The position numbers were made by a program, and so were the translations under genes. Of a stretch of 61,867 nt of DNA, positions 17,155 through 26,296 are shown one piece after another. The DNA lies in the NCBI GenBank assembly GCA_035495815.1, contig DATJFH010000216.1, positions 1-61,867 of the forward strand, written 5' to 3'. The notes below the pieces were generated by a model. The model searched no databases. It was not told the origin of the DNA and saw only the letters and a list, made by a program, of their open reading frames with translations. Each line of letters opens with the position of its first letter. Position 1 is the stretch's first letter. The DNA comes from DATJFH01 sp035495815 (GTDB lineage Bacteria; Acidobacteriota; Terriglobia; Bryobacterales; Bryobacteraceae).

Positions 17155-17457
17155 ATTTCTTATATAGTGCGCAGGGCGAAAAATCCTCTCAGGCGAACCG
17201 GACAAGGGAGAGGTCCCCGGATCGAGGGTGCGAAATCCGGATGAAAATGCATGCTCGAGAGCGTCGGGACCTGGCAACAGCCATTCCGGAAGCCGAATCG
17301 CCCTGCCTGGCGCCGGAACGAGAGTAAGCTTGAGCCCCGGCCCCGTTCCTTCCCTTTGCGTGCTTTTGAAGCTGATTTGGCGCGACTTCTCTTGTCCCCT
17401 GGAGGCGACCGGCATTCGACCCCGCACGCGCTCCCCTGGCTTAGCTCGGCGGACAGC
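17155..17457 (-). other. 303-base gap upstream of the TPR/barrel gene
   Basis: Separates the zwf stop from the TPR/barrel gene start. It holds one hairpin with a T-run (listed separately) and an AT-rich TATATA near 17161. No convincing gene or known riboswitch core is seen on either strand. Confidence 0.4.
17179..17213 (-). terminator. weak terminator-like hairpin
   Basis: On the minus strand CCTCTC (17213-17208) pairs with GAGAGG (17190-17185) around a 17-base loop, followed by ATTTTT (17184-17179). It could end the sulfatase-pgi-zwf transcript or act as an attenuator for the next gene. The six-base stem and long loop make it weak. Confidence 0.35.
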
Positions 17458-18828
17458 CTAACTCGGGTCGTGCCATCCGTCGGGTGGCGCGATCTTGGAC
17501 TCGGCCTCGGCCGGTCCCCAGGAACCGGGCTCGTATTCGTATACCGGTGTGTCAGCCTTCAGCGCCGGATCCACGATTCGCCATGCCTCCTCCACATAAT
17601 CCTCGCGGGCGAAAAGCGTGGCGTCCCCTGCCATGGCATCTCGCAGCACACGTTCGTACGCGTCCATCTCATCCGGAACGGACTCGCGCACGGCGACTAA
17701 CTCGAGCGGCTCACCATGCATTTCGTCCTCTATCGATTTGACCATCATCCCCAGTCCCAGCGTTACCTCGGGACTGATCCGGAACCGGAAATGGTTCGGC
17801 CTGAGGTCGCCGCCGGACGGAAAGATCCGGGGCGGGCGCCGCAGCCGCATCATCAATTCCGTGCACGTCACCGGCAGGCGCTTGCCCGCGCGGATGTAAA
17901 AAGGCACGCCCTTCCACCGCCAGGAGTTGATCTCCAGCCGCAGCGCGGCGAATGTCTCCACCTGTGAATCCTGCTCTACGCCCGGCTCGGACCTGTAGCC
18001 GCGAAATTGCCCTCGAACCAGGCTGCTTTCGTCGAGCGGCGCGATGGCTTTCAGGATCTTGACCTTCTCGTCCCGGATGGATTCACAATCCGTTCTCACG
18101 GGCGGCTCCATCGTCAGGTTCGTCAGAATCTGAAACAGGTGATTCTGGACCACGTCGCGGATCGCGCCCGTCTGGTCGTAGAACGCGCCCCGGCCCTGGA
18201 TTCCGAACTCCTCGGCCATCGTAATCTGAATGCTTTCGACGCGTGTGCGGTCCCAGAACGGCTCCAGGAATGCGTTCGCGAAGCGCGTATACAACATGTT
18301 GTGGACGGGGCGCTTGCCCAGATAGTGATCGATGCGGAATATCGCTTTCTCGTCGAAATTCCTCAGCAGGATCTCGTTCAACCGCCGCGCGGAGGCCAGG
18401 TCCGTCCCGAACGGTTTCTCGACAATCACCCGGCCGCCTTCGGCGCAGTTCGATTTTCCCAATTGATCCACCACCAGCCCGAACAGCACCGGCGGAATGG
18501 CCAGATAATGCGCCGGCCGCCGGCTTTCGCCAAGCGCGTTTCGGATGGCGAGAAAAACGGCGGGATCCTGATAGTCGCCGTCCACGTAGCGCAGCAGCCC
18601 GCACAACTTCTCGAAGGCTGCGCGATCGAGGCCGCCGTGCTTCTCTACACTATCCCGGGCCCGTGCCCGAAACTGTTCGATGTTCCAACCCGATTTGGCG
18701 ACGCCGATCACCGGCGTGTCGAGCGTGCCGCGCTTCACCATGGCCTGCAGCGCGGGAAAGATCTTCTTATACGCCAGGTCGCCGGTGGCGCCGAAGAAAA
18801 CCAGGGCGTCGGAATGGGAATCGATCAT
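17458..18828 (-). CDS. zwf: glucose-6-phosphate 1-dehydrogenase
   Basis: Oxidises glucose 6-phosphate to 6-phosphogluconolactone with NADP, the entry step of the oxidative pentose phosphate pathway; 456 residues. The nucleotide-binding motif is FFGATGDLAYKK near the N-terminus, EKPFGTDLASAR follows, and the substrate-binding active-site motif is RIDHYLGK (about 165). I chose the ATG at 18828 because it is preceded by AAGGAG and precedes the conserved fold; the longer frame adds an unrelated 45 residues. Its start overlaps the pgi stop as ATGA, so both enzymes acting on glucose 6-phosphate are translationally coupled. Confidence 0.97.
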   Translation of the reverse strand: MIDSHSDALVFFGATGDLAYKKIFPALQAMVKRGTLDTPVIGVAKSGWNIEQFRARARDSVEKHGGLDRAAFEKLCGLLRYVDGDYQDPAVFLAIRNALGESRRPAHYLAIPPVLFGLVVDQLGKSNCAEGGRVIVEKPFGTDLASARRLNEILLRNFDEKAIFRIDHYLGKRPVHNMLYTRFANAFLEPFWDRTRVESIQITMAEEFGIQGRGAFYDQTGAIRDVVQNHLFQILTNLTMEPPVRTDCESIRDEKVKILKAIAPLDESSLVRGQFRGYRSEPGVEQDSQVETFAALRLEINSWRWKGVPFYIRAGKRLPVTCTELMMRLRRPPRIFPSGGDLRPNHFRFRISPEVTLGLGMMVKSIEDEMHGEPLELVAVRESVPDEMDAYERVLRDAMAGDATLFAREDYVEEAWRIVDPALKADTPVYEYEPGSWGPAEAESKIAPPDGWHDPS

Positions 18829-20468
18829 GCGCTCTCCTTGTACTCGCGGTAACGGCGAATCAGGGCGTTGGTCGAACTGTCGTGAGCGAGCGGCGTTTCT
18901 TCCTGGCTCTCCAACTCGGGAACGATCCGCTGCGCCAGCGCCTTGCCGAGTTCCACTCCCCATTGATCGAACGAATCGAGACTCCAGATCACGCCCTGCG
19001 TGAAGACGGAGTGCTCGTAAAGCGCCACCAGCTTGCCGAGACTCTCCGGAGTCAGCCGCCGGGCGAGGATCGTGTTCGACGGCCGGTTGCCTTCAAAAAC
19101 CTTGTGCGGGACCAACCATGCCGGCGTGCCTTCGGCTTCGACCTCGGCGGACGTCTTGCCGAAGGCCAGCGCTTCGGCTTGAGCAAAGACATTCGCCAGC
19201 AGAATATCGTGGTGGCGTCCGAGCGGGTTGATCCCCTGTCCAAATGCGATGAAATCGCAAGGGATCAGCCGCGTCCCTTGGTGAATCAGCTGATAGAAGG
19301 AGTGCTGGCCGTTGGTTCCCGGCTCTCCCCAGTAAACCGGGCTGGTCTGGTACGCGGTCTCAGTCCCGCTCAGCGTAACGTGCTTGCCGTTGCTCTCCAT
19401 CGTCAGCTGTTGCAGATACGCTGGAAACCGCTTCAGGTACTGTTCGTAGGGCAGCACGGCGACCGTTTCCGCCCCCAGGAAGTTGTTATTCCACACGCTG
19501 ATCAGAGCCATCAGCACGGGCAGGTTGCGCCCGAAGGGGGCGGAACGGAAATGCTCGTCCATCTGATGAAAGCCGTCCAGCAGGGCGCGGAAATGATCCG
19601 GGCCAATGGCGAGCATGGTCGAGAGGCCGATTGCCGAGTCCATGGAATAGCGCCCTCCTACCCAGTCCCAGAATCCGAACATATTGGCCGTGTCGATGCC
19701 GAATTTCGATACCTCAGCCGCATTGGTCGAGACGGCGACGAAGTGCCTCGCAACCGATTTCTCGTCCCCGCCGAGTCCTTTCACCAACCACGCGCGAGCC
19801 GTGTGGGCGTTCGTCATGGTCTCCTGGGTGGTGAATGTTTTCGAGGAGACGATGAACAGCGTCTCCGCCGGGTCGAGGTCGCGGACCGCTTCCGCGAAGT
19901 CCGTGCCGTCGACGTTCGAGACGAAGCGAAAGGTAATCGCGCGCTCGCTGTAGTGCCTGAGCGCCTCGTACGCCATGACCGGCCCCAGGTCCGAGCCGCC
20001 GATACCGGTGTTGATCACATTGCGGATCCGCTTGCCGGTATGCCCCTTCCATTCTCCCGTCCGCACCCGGTTCGAGAATTCGGTCATTTTGTCCAGCACG
20101 GCGTGGACGTCCGGCACGACATCGTGACCGTCAACCAGGATCGATGTCCCGCGCGGCGCCCGCAGCGCCACATGCAGCGCCGCCCGATTCTCGGTGACGT
20201 TGATCTTGTCTCCACCGAACATGGCTTCTATCCGCTGCCGCAAGCCGGATTCCTCCGCCAGTTGCAGCAGCAACTCGATCGTCCGGTCGTTAATGCGATT
20301 TTTCGAGTAATCGAAGTAGAGCCCTACCGCTTCTACGGTCAATCGCTCGCCGCGCCGGCTGTCGGCGGCGAACATCTGACGCAGATGAAGGGGGCGAACC
20401 TCCTGTCGATGACTTTCCAGCGCCTTCCAGGCCGGCCTCTCCGTGAGCGGTCGATCGGGTGATTCCAT
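18825..20468 (-). CDS. pgi: glucose-6-phosphate isomerase
   Basis: Interconverts glucose 6-phosphate and fructose 6-phosphate; 547 residues, the long bacterial/eukaryotic form. Diagnostic motifs are NTGIGGSDLGPVM, FIVSSKTFTTQETM, GGRYSMDSAIGLS and the PGI signature in GQGINPLGR and VWSL-like C-terminal sequence (GVIWSLDSFDQWGVELGK). AAGGAG lies upstream of the ATG at 20468. It starts 20 bases after the sulfatase stop and overlaps zwf downstream. Confidence 0.97.
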   Translation of the reverse strand: MESPDRPLTERPAWKALESHRQEVRPLHLRQMFAADSRRGERLTVEAVGLYFDYSKNRINDRTIELLLQLAEESGLRQRIEAMFGGDKINVTENRAALHVALRAPRGTSILVDGHDVVPDVHAVLDKMTEFSNRVRTGEWKGHTGKRIRNVINTGIGGSDLGPVMAYEALRHYSERAITFRFVSNVDGTDFAEAVRDLDPAETLFIVSSKTFTTQETMTNAHTARAWLVKGLGGDEKSVARHFVAVSTNAAEVSKFGIDTANMFGFWDWVGGRYSMDSAIGLSTMLAIGPDHFRALLDGFHQMDEHFRSAPFGRNLPVLMALISVWNNNFLGAETVAVLPYEQYLKRFPAYLQQLTMESNGKHVTLSGTETAYQTSPVYWGEPGTNGQHSFYQLIHQGTRLIPCDFIAFGQGINPLGRHHDILLANVFAQAEALAFGKTSAEVEAEGTPAWLVPHKVFEGNRPSNTILARRLTPESLGKLVALYEHSVFTQGVIWSLDSFDQWGVELGKALAQRIVPELESQEETPLAHDSSTNALIRRYREYKESA

Positions 20469-20488
20469 ATTCGTGCTCCTTGGGTCCT

Positions 20489-21937
20489 TTATGGCCGGGG
20501 CGCTTGGGAGGGGATGTACGGATCCGGCGTTCCCGCGCGAATGGGAGGCTCCTTCTTCAACGATGCCTGGTGCTCCGTCAAAACCTTACCGACCGGCCAG
20601 CGCACCCATCCATTTTCGACCCACCTCGGGTCCAGCGGATTCTCCTCCTTGGGATCGGTATGCAAGTCGAACCACACCGGATACGAAAACTGTTTCACGC
20701 CTTCGCCGAATCCGCGGTCCACCTGTTTCGTCATCATTTTCCAGTTTCGCCATTTGACGCCGTAAATTTCGGCGCCCACATAAATCACCACTGCCTCGCG
20801 GTTGGACGCGGGCTGCGCGCCGCGGAAGAAATCGAGTTGATCCACGCCATCGATGACCCGATCCTTCGGAACCCTGCCGCCCGCCGCTCTGGCGAATGTC
20901 GGGAAGAGATCCATCTCGTGCACGATCTCATTGCTCACCGCGCCTGCCGGTATCTTGCCCGGCCAGCGAATCAGGAAGGGCGTCCGCAGCGATCCCTCGA
21001 AAGCCGTGAAGTACGTGCTGCGCCACGGACCGGAAAAGCCCTGGTAGGGCGTGGTTGCCTCGGGGCCGTTATCGGAGGTGAAGATGAAGATCGTGTCGTC
21101 GCGAATGCCCAAACGGTCGACTTCGTCCAGCAACCGGCCGACGTAGGCGTCCATCTGCGCCAATACGTCGGCGAAGTCCCCGTTGCGGGTCTTGCCCTTG
21201 AATTCCGGCTCGGGCGTCACCGGCATGTGAGTCTGGGTATAGGGCAGATACAGGAAGAAAGGCTTCCGGGCCGCGGTCTGCCTGCGCATGAAGTCCAGCG
21301 AGCGGTCGGTCAGTTCGCGATCGATTCCGGCCCGCGCCGCGAGGTCGTAAACCTTGACCTGCCTGGGCTGCTCCCCTTTTCGCGACTGCAAAATGTAAGG
21401 CAGCTTGACGAACGGATGAGAGCCCGGCCGGAAGCGCGGATTGTCCGGCCAGAAGCTGTCGTTCGACGAGTTCGGGATTCCGTACCATTCTTCGAAGCCC
21501 TGGTCCGTCGGGAACCGCCCCGGTGTCTGGCCGAGGTGCCATTTTCCGTACATTGCAGTTGCGTAGCCGGCCTCCGACAGCATCTCGGCCAGCGTGTATT
21601 CCCACTGCGTCAGGCCGTACAGGGGCGATTCGAGGGGCACGGTCGAATTGCCTGTGCGGATCGCGTAGCGGCCGGTCAGCAGAGCGGCGCGGCTCGGTGT
21701 ACACTGCGCCTCCACGTTGAAGTTGAGCAGGCGCAGGCCCTCGCCCGCCAGCTTGTCGAGCCTTGGCGTAGCCGCCCCGCGCAGGATGCCGCCGCCGTAG
21801 ACGCCCAACTCTCCCCAGCCGAGGTTGTCCATCAGGATCAGAACGATGTTGGGTTTGGCGGCGGACTGCGCCTTGGCGGCCGCGCTAAAACCGGCGGCGC
21901 CGAGGCAGAACGCCCTGCGGCTCGACTGCGGAGGCAT
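20489..21937 (-). CDS. exported sulfatase (formylglycine type)
   Basis: Arylsulfatase-family protein of 482 residues that should release sulfate from a sulfated substrate. The N-terminus SSRRAFCLGAAGFSAAAKA looks like a Tat signal. The metal-binding start is NIVLILMDNLGWGELGVYGG, and CTPSRAALLTGR (Cys79) is the motif whose Cys is converted to formylglycine by a sulfatase-modifying enzyme. FTSDNGPEA supplies a further metal-site Asp-Asn. The gene is divergent from the SGNH hydrolase at 21980 and lies 20 bases upstream of pgi. The substrate cannot be told from sequence. Confidence 0.93.
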   Translation of the reverse strand: MPPQSSRRAFCLGAAGFSAAAKAQSAAKPNIVLILMDNLGWGELGVYGGGILRGAATPRLDKLAGEGLRLLNFNVEAQCTPSRAALLTGRYAIRTGNSTVPLESPLYGLTQWEYTLAEMLSEAGYATAMYGKWHLGQTPGRFPTDQGFEEWYGIPNSSNDSFWPDNPRFRPGSHPFVKLPYILQSRKGEQPRQVKVYDLAARAGIDRELTDRSLDFMRRQTAARKPFFLYLPYTQTHMPVTPEPEFKGKTRNGDFADVLAQMDAYVGRLLDEVDRLGIRDDTIFIFTSDNGPEATTPYQGFSGPWRSTYFTAFEGSLRTPFLIRWPGKIPAGAVSNEIVHEMDLFPTFARAAGGRVPKDRVIDGVDQLDFFRGAQPASNREAVVIYVGAEIYGVKWRNWKMMTKQVDRGFGEGVKQFSYPVWFDLHTDPKEENPLDPRWVENGWVRWPVGKVLTEHQASLKKEPPIRAGTPDPYIPSQAPRP

Positions 21938-21943
21938 CTCAAA

Positions 21944-21971
21944 AGTATAGATCCATCCAGCGCGTTATAAT
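21944..21971. promoter_or_regulatory. overlapping divergent -10 boxes with near-zero leaders
   Basis: In the 42-base gap between the sulfatase and the SGNH hydrolase, TATAAT (21966-21971, plus) lies eight bases before the ATG at 21980. TATACT (21949-21944, minus) lies six bases before the sulfatase ATG at 21937. Transcripts would be leaderless or nearly so on both sides. No good -35 hexamers are visible. Confidence 0.45.
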
Positions 21972-21979
21972 CGGCGTCG

Positions 21980-23065
21980 ATGATCGCACGACGCGCTTTT
22001 CTCGCCTCACTGATGGCGGCTCCGCTTCTGCCGGCCGTGGACGGCCGCCGCTGGATTCCAGTTCCCTCGCCGGAACTCGAAGTGAACGGGCTCCCCTGGT
22101 TTCAGGCTAACGGCAACGAGTTCTGGCGTCTGCCGGCCGCGTCCAAGGCGAGCTTCCGGCCGCCTGTGTGGAGCCTCGCCCAGTCGCCTTCGGGCGGGCG
22201 CATCCGGCTGCGTACGAACTCGACCGCCCTGGCCGTTCGCCTCGAATACCCGTCACCGCCGAATATGGCGAATATGCATGCATTCGGACAGACGGGCGTA
22301 GACCTCTACGACGGCGCCGTCTATCGCGGCACGGCAGTCGCCGATAAAGAGGCGAAGCCCGGCAAGATCTACGAGCATGTTTACTTCAACGCGCGCCCCC
22401 GCGAGTGGCATGAGGTGACGCTTTATCTCTCGCTGTACAAGCCGGTGAGGGTCCTATCCCTTGGCGTCGACAGCGAGGCTCGTCTGGAGAAGGCGGCGCC
22501 CTTCGCGCTTCCCAAGCCTGTCGTTTTCTACGGGACCTCCATTACGCAGGGCGGCTGCGCCAGCCGTTCCGGTATGAGCTACCAGGCGATCCTCGGCCGC
22601 CTGCTCAATATCGACTTCGTCAACCTGGGATTCTCCGGGAACGGAAAAGGGGAGCCGGAAGTGGCCGGGGCCGTCGGCCAGATCGACGCTGCCTGCTTCG
22701 TGCTCGACTTCGCGGGGAACAACGTGACGGTGGCGTCCCTGCGCGAGGTATATGCTCCCTTCGTCGATCATTTGCGGAAAGTCCATCCGGCGACGCCGAT
22801 CGTGGCCGTCACTCCGATCTACTCGGCGCGGGAAGCTTCCGGTGGAACCGAGCACGACGGGATGCGCGAGCATATACGCCAGGTCGTCAGCGCACGGATC
22901 GGAGCCGGCGACCGCAACCTGCAACTGGTCGAAGGGACAGACCTGCTGGGTCCGTCCCGCGGCGACGGGCTCGTGGATGGCTCGCACCCCAACGATCTCG
23001 GCTTCCGGTGGATGGCCGAAGGCCTGGCCCCGCGGCTGCGGACCATACTCAAGCTCACAGCGTAA
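21980..23065 (+). CDS. exported SGNH/GDSL-family hydrolase
   Basis: Protein of 361 residues with a signal-like N-terminus (MIARRAFLASLMAAPLLPA). After a beta-rich N-terminal domain comes an SGNH fold: block I FYGTSITQGGCASRSG (Ser nucleophile), block II NLGFSGNGKGE, block III around FAGNN, and block V DGSHPNDLG with the Asp and His of the catalytic set. The two-domain order resembles bacterial SGNH esterases acting on acylated carbohydrates. Divergent from the sulfatase, so both may act on a modified glycan; this is inference. Confidence 0.88.
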   Translation: MIARRAFLASLMAAPLLPAVDGRRWIPVPSPELEVNGLPWFQANGNEFWRLPAASKASFRPPVWSLAQSPSGGRIRLRTNSTALAVRLEYPSPPNMANMHAFGQTGVDLYDGAVYRGTAVADKEAKPGKIYEHVYFNARPREWHEVTLYLSLYKPVRVLSLGVDSEARLEKAAPFALPKPVVFYGTSITQGGCASRSGMSYQAILGRLLNIDFVNLGFSGNGKGEPEVAGAVGQIDAACFVLDFAGNNVTVASLREVYAPFVDHLRKVHPATPIVAVTPIYSAREASGGTEHDGMREHIRQVVSARIGAGDRNLQLVEGTDLLGPSRGDGLVDGSHPNDLGFRWMAEGLAPRLRTILKLTA

Positions 23066-23197
23066 TCCCTGCCGAAGAACGGCGTCGAGACGCATCCCAC
23101 AGCCGAATCTCGTAGCGCTCCCACTCGTGCGGGCCGAACTGATCTCGAGGCCTGGTGTGCGATGCCGCCTTCCATGCTGCATCTCGCGTGTAGCCGT

Positions 23198-24208
23198 TTA
23201 AGCCGTACTGATCCGAACCAGGGCATCGAGCCTCGCCCGGGCCGCTCCCGAGTCGATGGAGCGCGCTGCCAGCGCCATCCCTTCCAGGAAGCCTGGCGCC
23301 GCTCCGGACGCCACCAGCGCCGCCGCCGAGTTCACCAGGACGATGTCCCGTTTCGGACCGGCTTCGCCGCCCAAAATGCGTAGAGCGATGTCGCGATTCT
23401 CGCCGGCGTCGCCTCCAGTCAGATCTTCCGGCCGCGCCACAGCCACCCCGAAATCCTCAGGCTCGAAAACCCGCCGCAGCACACGGCCGCCCGTGATTTC
23501 AAACGCCAGCGTCGGCCCCGTGGTAGTGATTTCGTCCAGACCATCCGAGCCGTGCACTACGAAGCCGCGCTCGAGTCCCAGCTCGGCCAGCGCGCCCGCC
23601 ATGAGCTCAGCCGCAATCTCCGACGGAGCTCCGGCCAGTTGAAATGCGGCGCCTGCGGGATTGGTCAGCGGCCCCAGCAGGTTGAAGGCAGTCCGCATCT
23701 TCAGCTCGACCCGCACCGGCTGCGCGTGCTTCATCGCCGTGTGGATCGCCGGGGCGAACAGAAACGCGATGCCGGCCTCGCGCAGCGCGCGCGACATCTC
23801 TTCGGGATCGAACGGGATCCTGACGCCCAGGCTTTCCATCAGGTCGGCGCTGCCGCACCGGCTCGAGATCGACCGGTTGCCGTGTTTGGCCACACGCACG
23901 CCGCAGCCGGCGATCACGAACGCCGCCACCGTGGAGATGTTGAAGGTGCAGGCTCCGTCTCCACCCGTGCCGCAAGTATCGATCAGCGGCCCTTCGGCCT
24001 CCACGCGTCGGGCGGCGCAGCGCATCGCGCGGGCGAACCCCACCAGCTCGCTGACGGCTTCGCCTTTCATGCGCAACGCCACCAGAAACGCCGCAATGGA
24101 AGGAGACGACGCCTCGCCGGCAAGGATGATCCGCATGGCGGACTCCGCGTCGGCGGCGGTCAGATCGTTTCTTCCGGCCGCCTGGTGCAGGTAGGGGATC
24201 AGCGACAT
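23198..24208 (-). CDS. trpD: anthranilate phosphoribosyltransferase
   Basis: Transfers phosphoribose from PRPP to anthranilate in tryptophan synthesis; 336 residues, normal length. The PRPP-binding motif is GTGGDGACTFNIST, followed by VAKHGNRSISSRCGSADL (anthranilate and metal site) and RTAFNLLGPLTNPA. No other trp gene is adjacent, so the pathway must be split in this genome. Divergent from sucC with a 61-base gap, convergent with the SGNH hydrolase. Confidence 0.96.
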   Translation of the reverse strand: MSLIPYLHQAAGRNDLTAADAESAMRIILAGEASSPSIAAFLVALRMKGEAVSELVGFARAMRCAARRVEAEGPLIDTCGTGGDGACTFNISTVAAFVIAGCGVRVAKHGNRSISSRCGSADLMESLGVRIPFDPEEMSRALREAGIAFLFAPAIHTAMKHAQPVRVELKMRTAFNLLGPLTNPAGAAFQLAGAPSEIAAELMAGALAELGLERGFVVHGSDGLDEITTTGPTLAFEITGGRVLRRVFEPEDFGVAVARPEDLTGGDAGENRDIALRILGGEAGPKRDIVLVNSAAALVASGAAPGFLEGMALAARSIDSGAARARLDALVRISTA

Positions 24209-24269
24209 GATATAGTAAGGAATTCCAGCCTACTTACACAGTAGCTGAAGTCGGGCGCGTTACGCTTCC

Positions 24270-25433
24270 ATGAAAATACACGAATACCAGGCCAAGGCTA
24301 TCTTGGCCAAATTCAATGTGCCTGTGCCGCGCGGACACGTGGCGACCTCCACCGCGGAGGCCGAAGCCGCGGCCAAGGCAATCGGCGGCAGCGTGGTGGT
24401 AAAGGCGCAGATTCACGCCGGAGGCCGCGGAAAAGGCGGCGGAGTGAAGGTGGCGCACGACGCCGGGGAAGCGTTGAAAATCGCCGATACGATCCTCGGC
24501 ATGACGCTGATCACGCATCAGACCGGACCGGAGGGCCGTGTGGTTCACCGCCTATTGATCGAAGAGACGCTGCCGATCGAACGCGAGTTGTATCTCGGAA
24601 TCGTGCTCGACCGGGTCCAGGGAAAGCCGGTGTTCATGGCGTCCCAGGCCGGCGGCATGGATATCGAAGAAGTCGCGGCGAAAACGCCCGGCCTGATCCT
24701 CAAGGAAACGATCGAGCCCGGCTTCGGCCTCTCCTCGTTCCAGGCGCGCAAGCTCGCGTTCGGCATGGGCATCCCGCCCGCGTCCGTGAACGGAGCGGTG
24801 TCGGCCATGATCGCTCTCGCCAGGGCATACGAAGCGATCGACGCTTCGCTGGCGGAGATCAATCCCTTCATCCTGACCAAGGACGGCAAAGTCTACGCGC
24901 TCGACGCCAAAATCACGCTCGACGACAATGCGCTCTACCGCCACAAGGACCTCATCGAGCTACGCGACCTGAACGAAGAGGATCCGCTCGAAGTGGAAGC
25001 GTCGAAACACGGGCTGAACTACATCAAGCTGGAAGGCAACGTGGGCTGCATGGTGAATGGAGCGGGCCTGGCGATGGGCACCATGGACATCATTCAATAC
25101 GCGGGCGGGAGCCCGGCGAACTTCCTCGACGTGGGCGGCGGCGCCAGCGCCGAGCAGGTGAAGAATGCGTTTCGCATCCTGCTCTCCGACGCCAACGTGA
25201 AAGCGGTGCTGATCAATATCTTCGGCGGCATCCTGCGCTGCGATACGCTGGCCACCGGCGTGGTGGGAGCGGCCCGGGATCTCAACATCAAAGTGCCGAT
25301 CGTGGTGCGGATGGAAGGAACCAACGTGGAGCAGGGCCGGAAAATTCTGGCGGAATCGGGATTCAACTTCACCGTCGCGGACGGAATGCGGGACGCGGCG
25401 GAAAAAGTGGTGAAACTGGCGGTGCAACAGTGA
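24270..25433 (+). CDS. sucC: succinate-CoA ligase beta subunit
   Basis: Beta subunit of succinyl-CoA synthetase in the TCA cycle; 387 residues, normal length. It starts with the typical MKIHEYQAKAILAKFNVPVP and has the ATP-grasp fold with VVKAQIHAGGRGKGGGVK and NPFILTKDGKVYALDAK. The C-terminal flavodoxin-like ligase domain includes NIFGGILRCDTLATG. The stop overlaps the sucD start (GTGA), giving coupled synthesis of the two subunits. Confidence 0.98.
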   Translation: MKIHEYQAKAILAKFNVPVPRGHVATSTAEAEAAAKAIGGSVVVKAQIHAGGRGKGGGVKVAHDAGEALKIADTILGMTLITHQTGPEGRVVHRLLIEETLPIERELYLGIVLDRVQGKPVFMASQAGGMDIEEVAAKTPGLILKETIEPGFGLSSFQARKLAFGMGIPPASVNGAVSAMIALARAYEAIDASLAEINPFILTKDGKVYALDAKITLDDNALYRHKDLIELRDLNEEDPLEVEASKHGLNYIKLEGNVGCMVNGAGLAMGTMDIIQYAGGSPANFLDVGGGASAEQVKNAFRILLSDANVKAVLINIFGGILRCDTLATGVVGAARDLNIKVPIVVRMEGTNVEQGRKILAESGFNFTVADGMRDAAEKVVKLAVQQ

Positions 25434-26296
25434 GCGTCCTCGTCGATCAGAACACGCGTCTCATCGTGCAGGGCTTCACCGGCAGGGAGGGCACGTTCCA
25501 CGCGCTGCAGGCGATCGCCTACGGGACCAACGTGGTGGGCGGCGTGACTCCCGGCAAGGGCGGGACCACCCACTCCGATCGTCCCGTATTCGACACGGTA
25601 GCGGCGGCGGTGAAGGCGACCGGAGCCAACGCGAGCGTCATTTTCGTGCCGCCCCCGTTCGCTGCCGACGCCATCATGGAAGCCGCCGACGCCGGCATTC
25701 CCTTGGTGGTCTGCATCACCGAAGGCATTCCGGTGATGGATATGGTAAAGGCCTGGCAGTATCTGCAGGGCAAGTCGACCCGCTTGATCGGTCCCAACTG
25801 CCCGGGCGTGATTTCGCCGGGGAAATGCAAGATCGGGATCATGCCCGGCGCCATCCACAAAGAGGGTCATGTAGGCGTGGTGTCGCGCTCGGGAACGCTT
25901 ACCTACGAGGCGGTCGGCCAGTTGACCAAGCTGGGGATCGGCCAATCGACCTGCATCGGAATCGGAGGGGATCCCATCATCGGAACCAACTTCGTGGACG
26001 CCCTGAAGCTGTTCAACGAGGACCCGGACACGCATGCCATCGTCATGATCGGCGAAATCGGCGGCAACGCCGAGGAAACCGCCGCCAGGTACATCAAGGA
26101 GAACGTGAAGAAGCCGGTGGTGGGGTTCATCGCCGGCCGGACGGCGCCTCCGGGACGGCGCATGGGCCATGCCGGAGCGATCATCTCGGGCGGCTCGGGC
26201 GCGGCCTCGGACAAGATCGCAGCCATGCAGGCGGCGGGCGTGACGGTATGCGAGTCCCCCGCCGACATCGGACAGAACATTCAAAGCAGACTATGA
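25430..26296 (+). CDS. sucD: succinate-CoA ligase alpha subunit
   Basis: Alpha subunit of succinyl-CoA synthetase, 288 residues, GTG start overlapping sucC. The CoA-binding Rossmann domain begins VDQNTRLIVQGFTGREG, with GGVTPGKGG. The phosphohistidine loop is MGHAGAIISGGSG, with His at about 247. The ndk start overlaps the stop as ATGA, so all three genes form one coupled operon. Confidence 0.98.
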   Translation: MSVLVDQNTRLIVQGFTGREGTFHALQAIAYGTNVVGGVTPGKGGTTHSDRPVFDTVAAAVKATGANASVIFVPPPFAADAIMEAADAGIPLVVCITEGIPVMDMVKAWQYLQGKSTRLIGPNCPGVISPGKCKIGIMPGAIHKEGHVGVVSRSGTLTYEAVGQLTKLGIGQSTCIGIGGDPIIGTNFVDALKLFNEDPDTHAIVMIGEIGGNAEETAARYIKENVKKPVVGFIAGRTAPPGRRMGHAGAIISGGSGAASDKIAAMQAAGVTVCESPADIGQNIQSRL

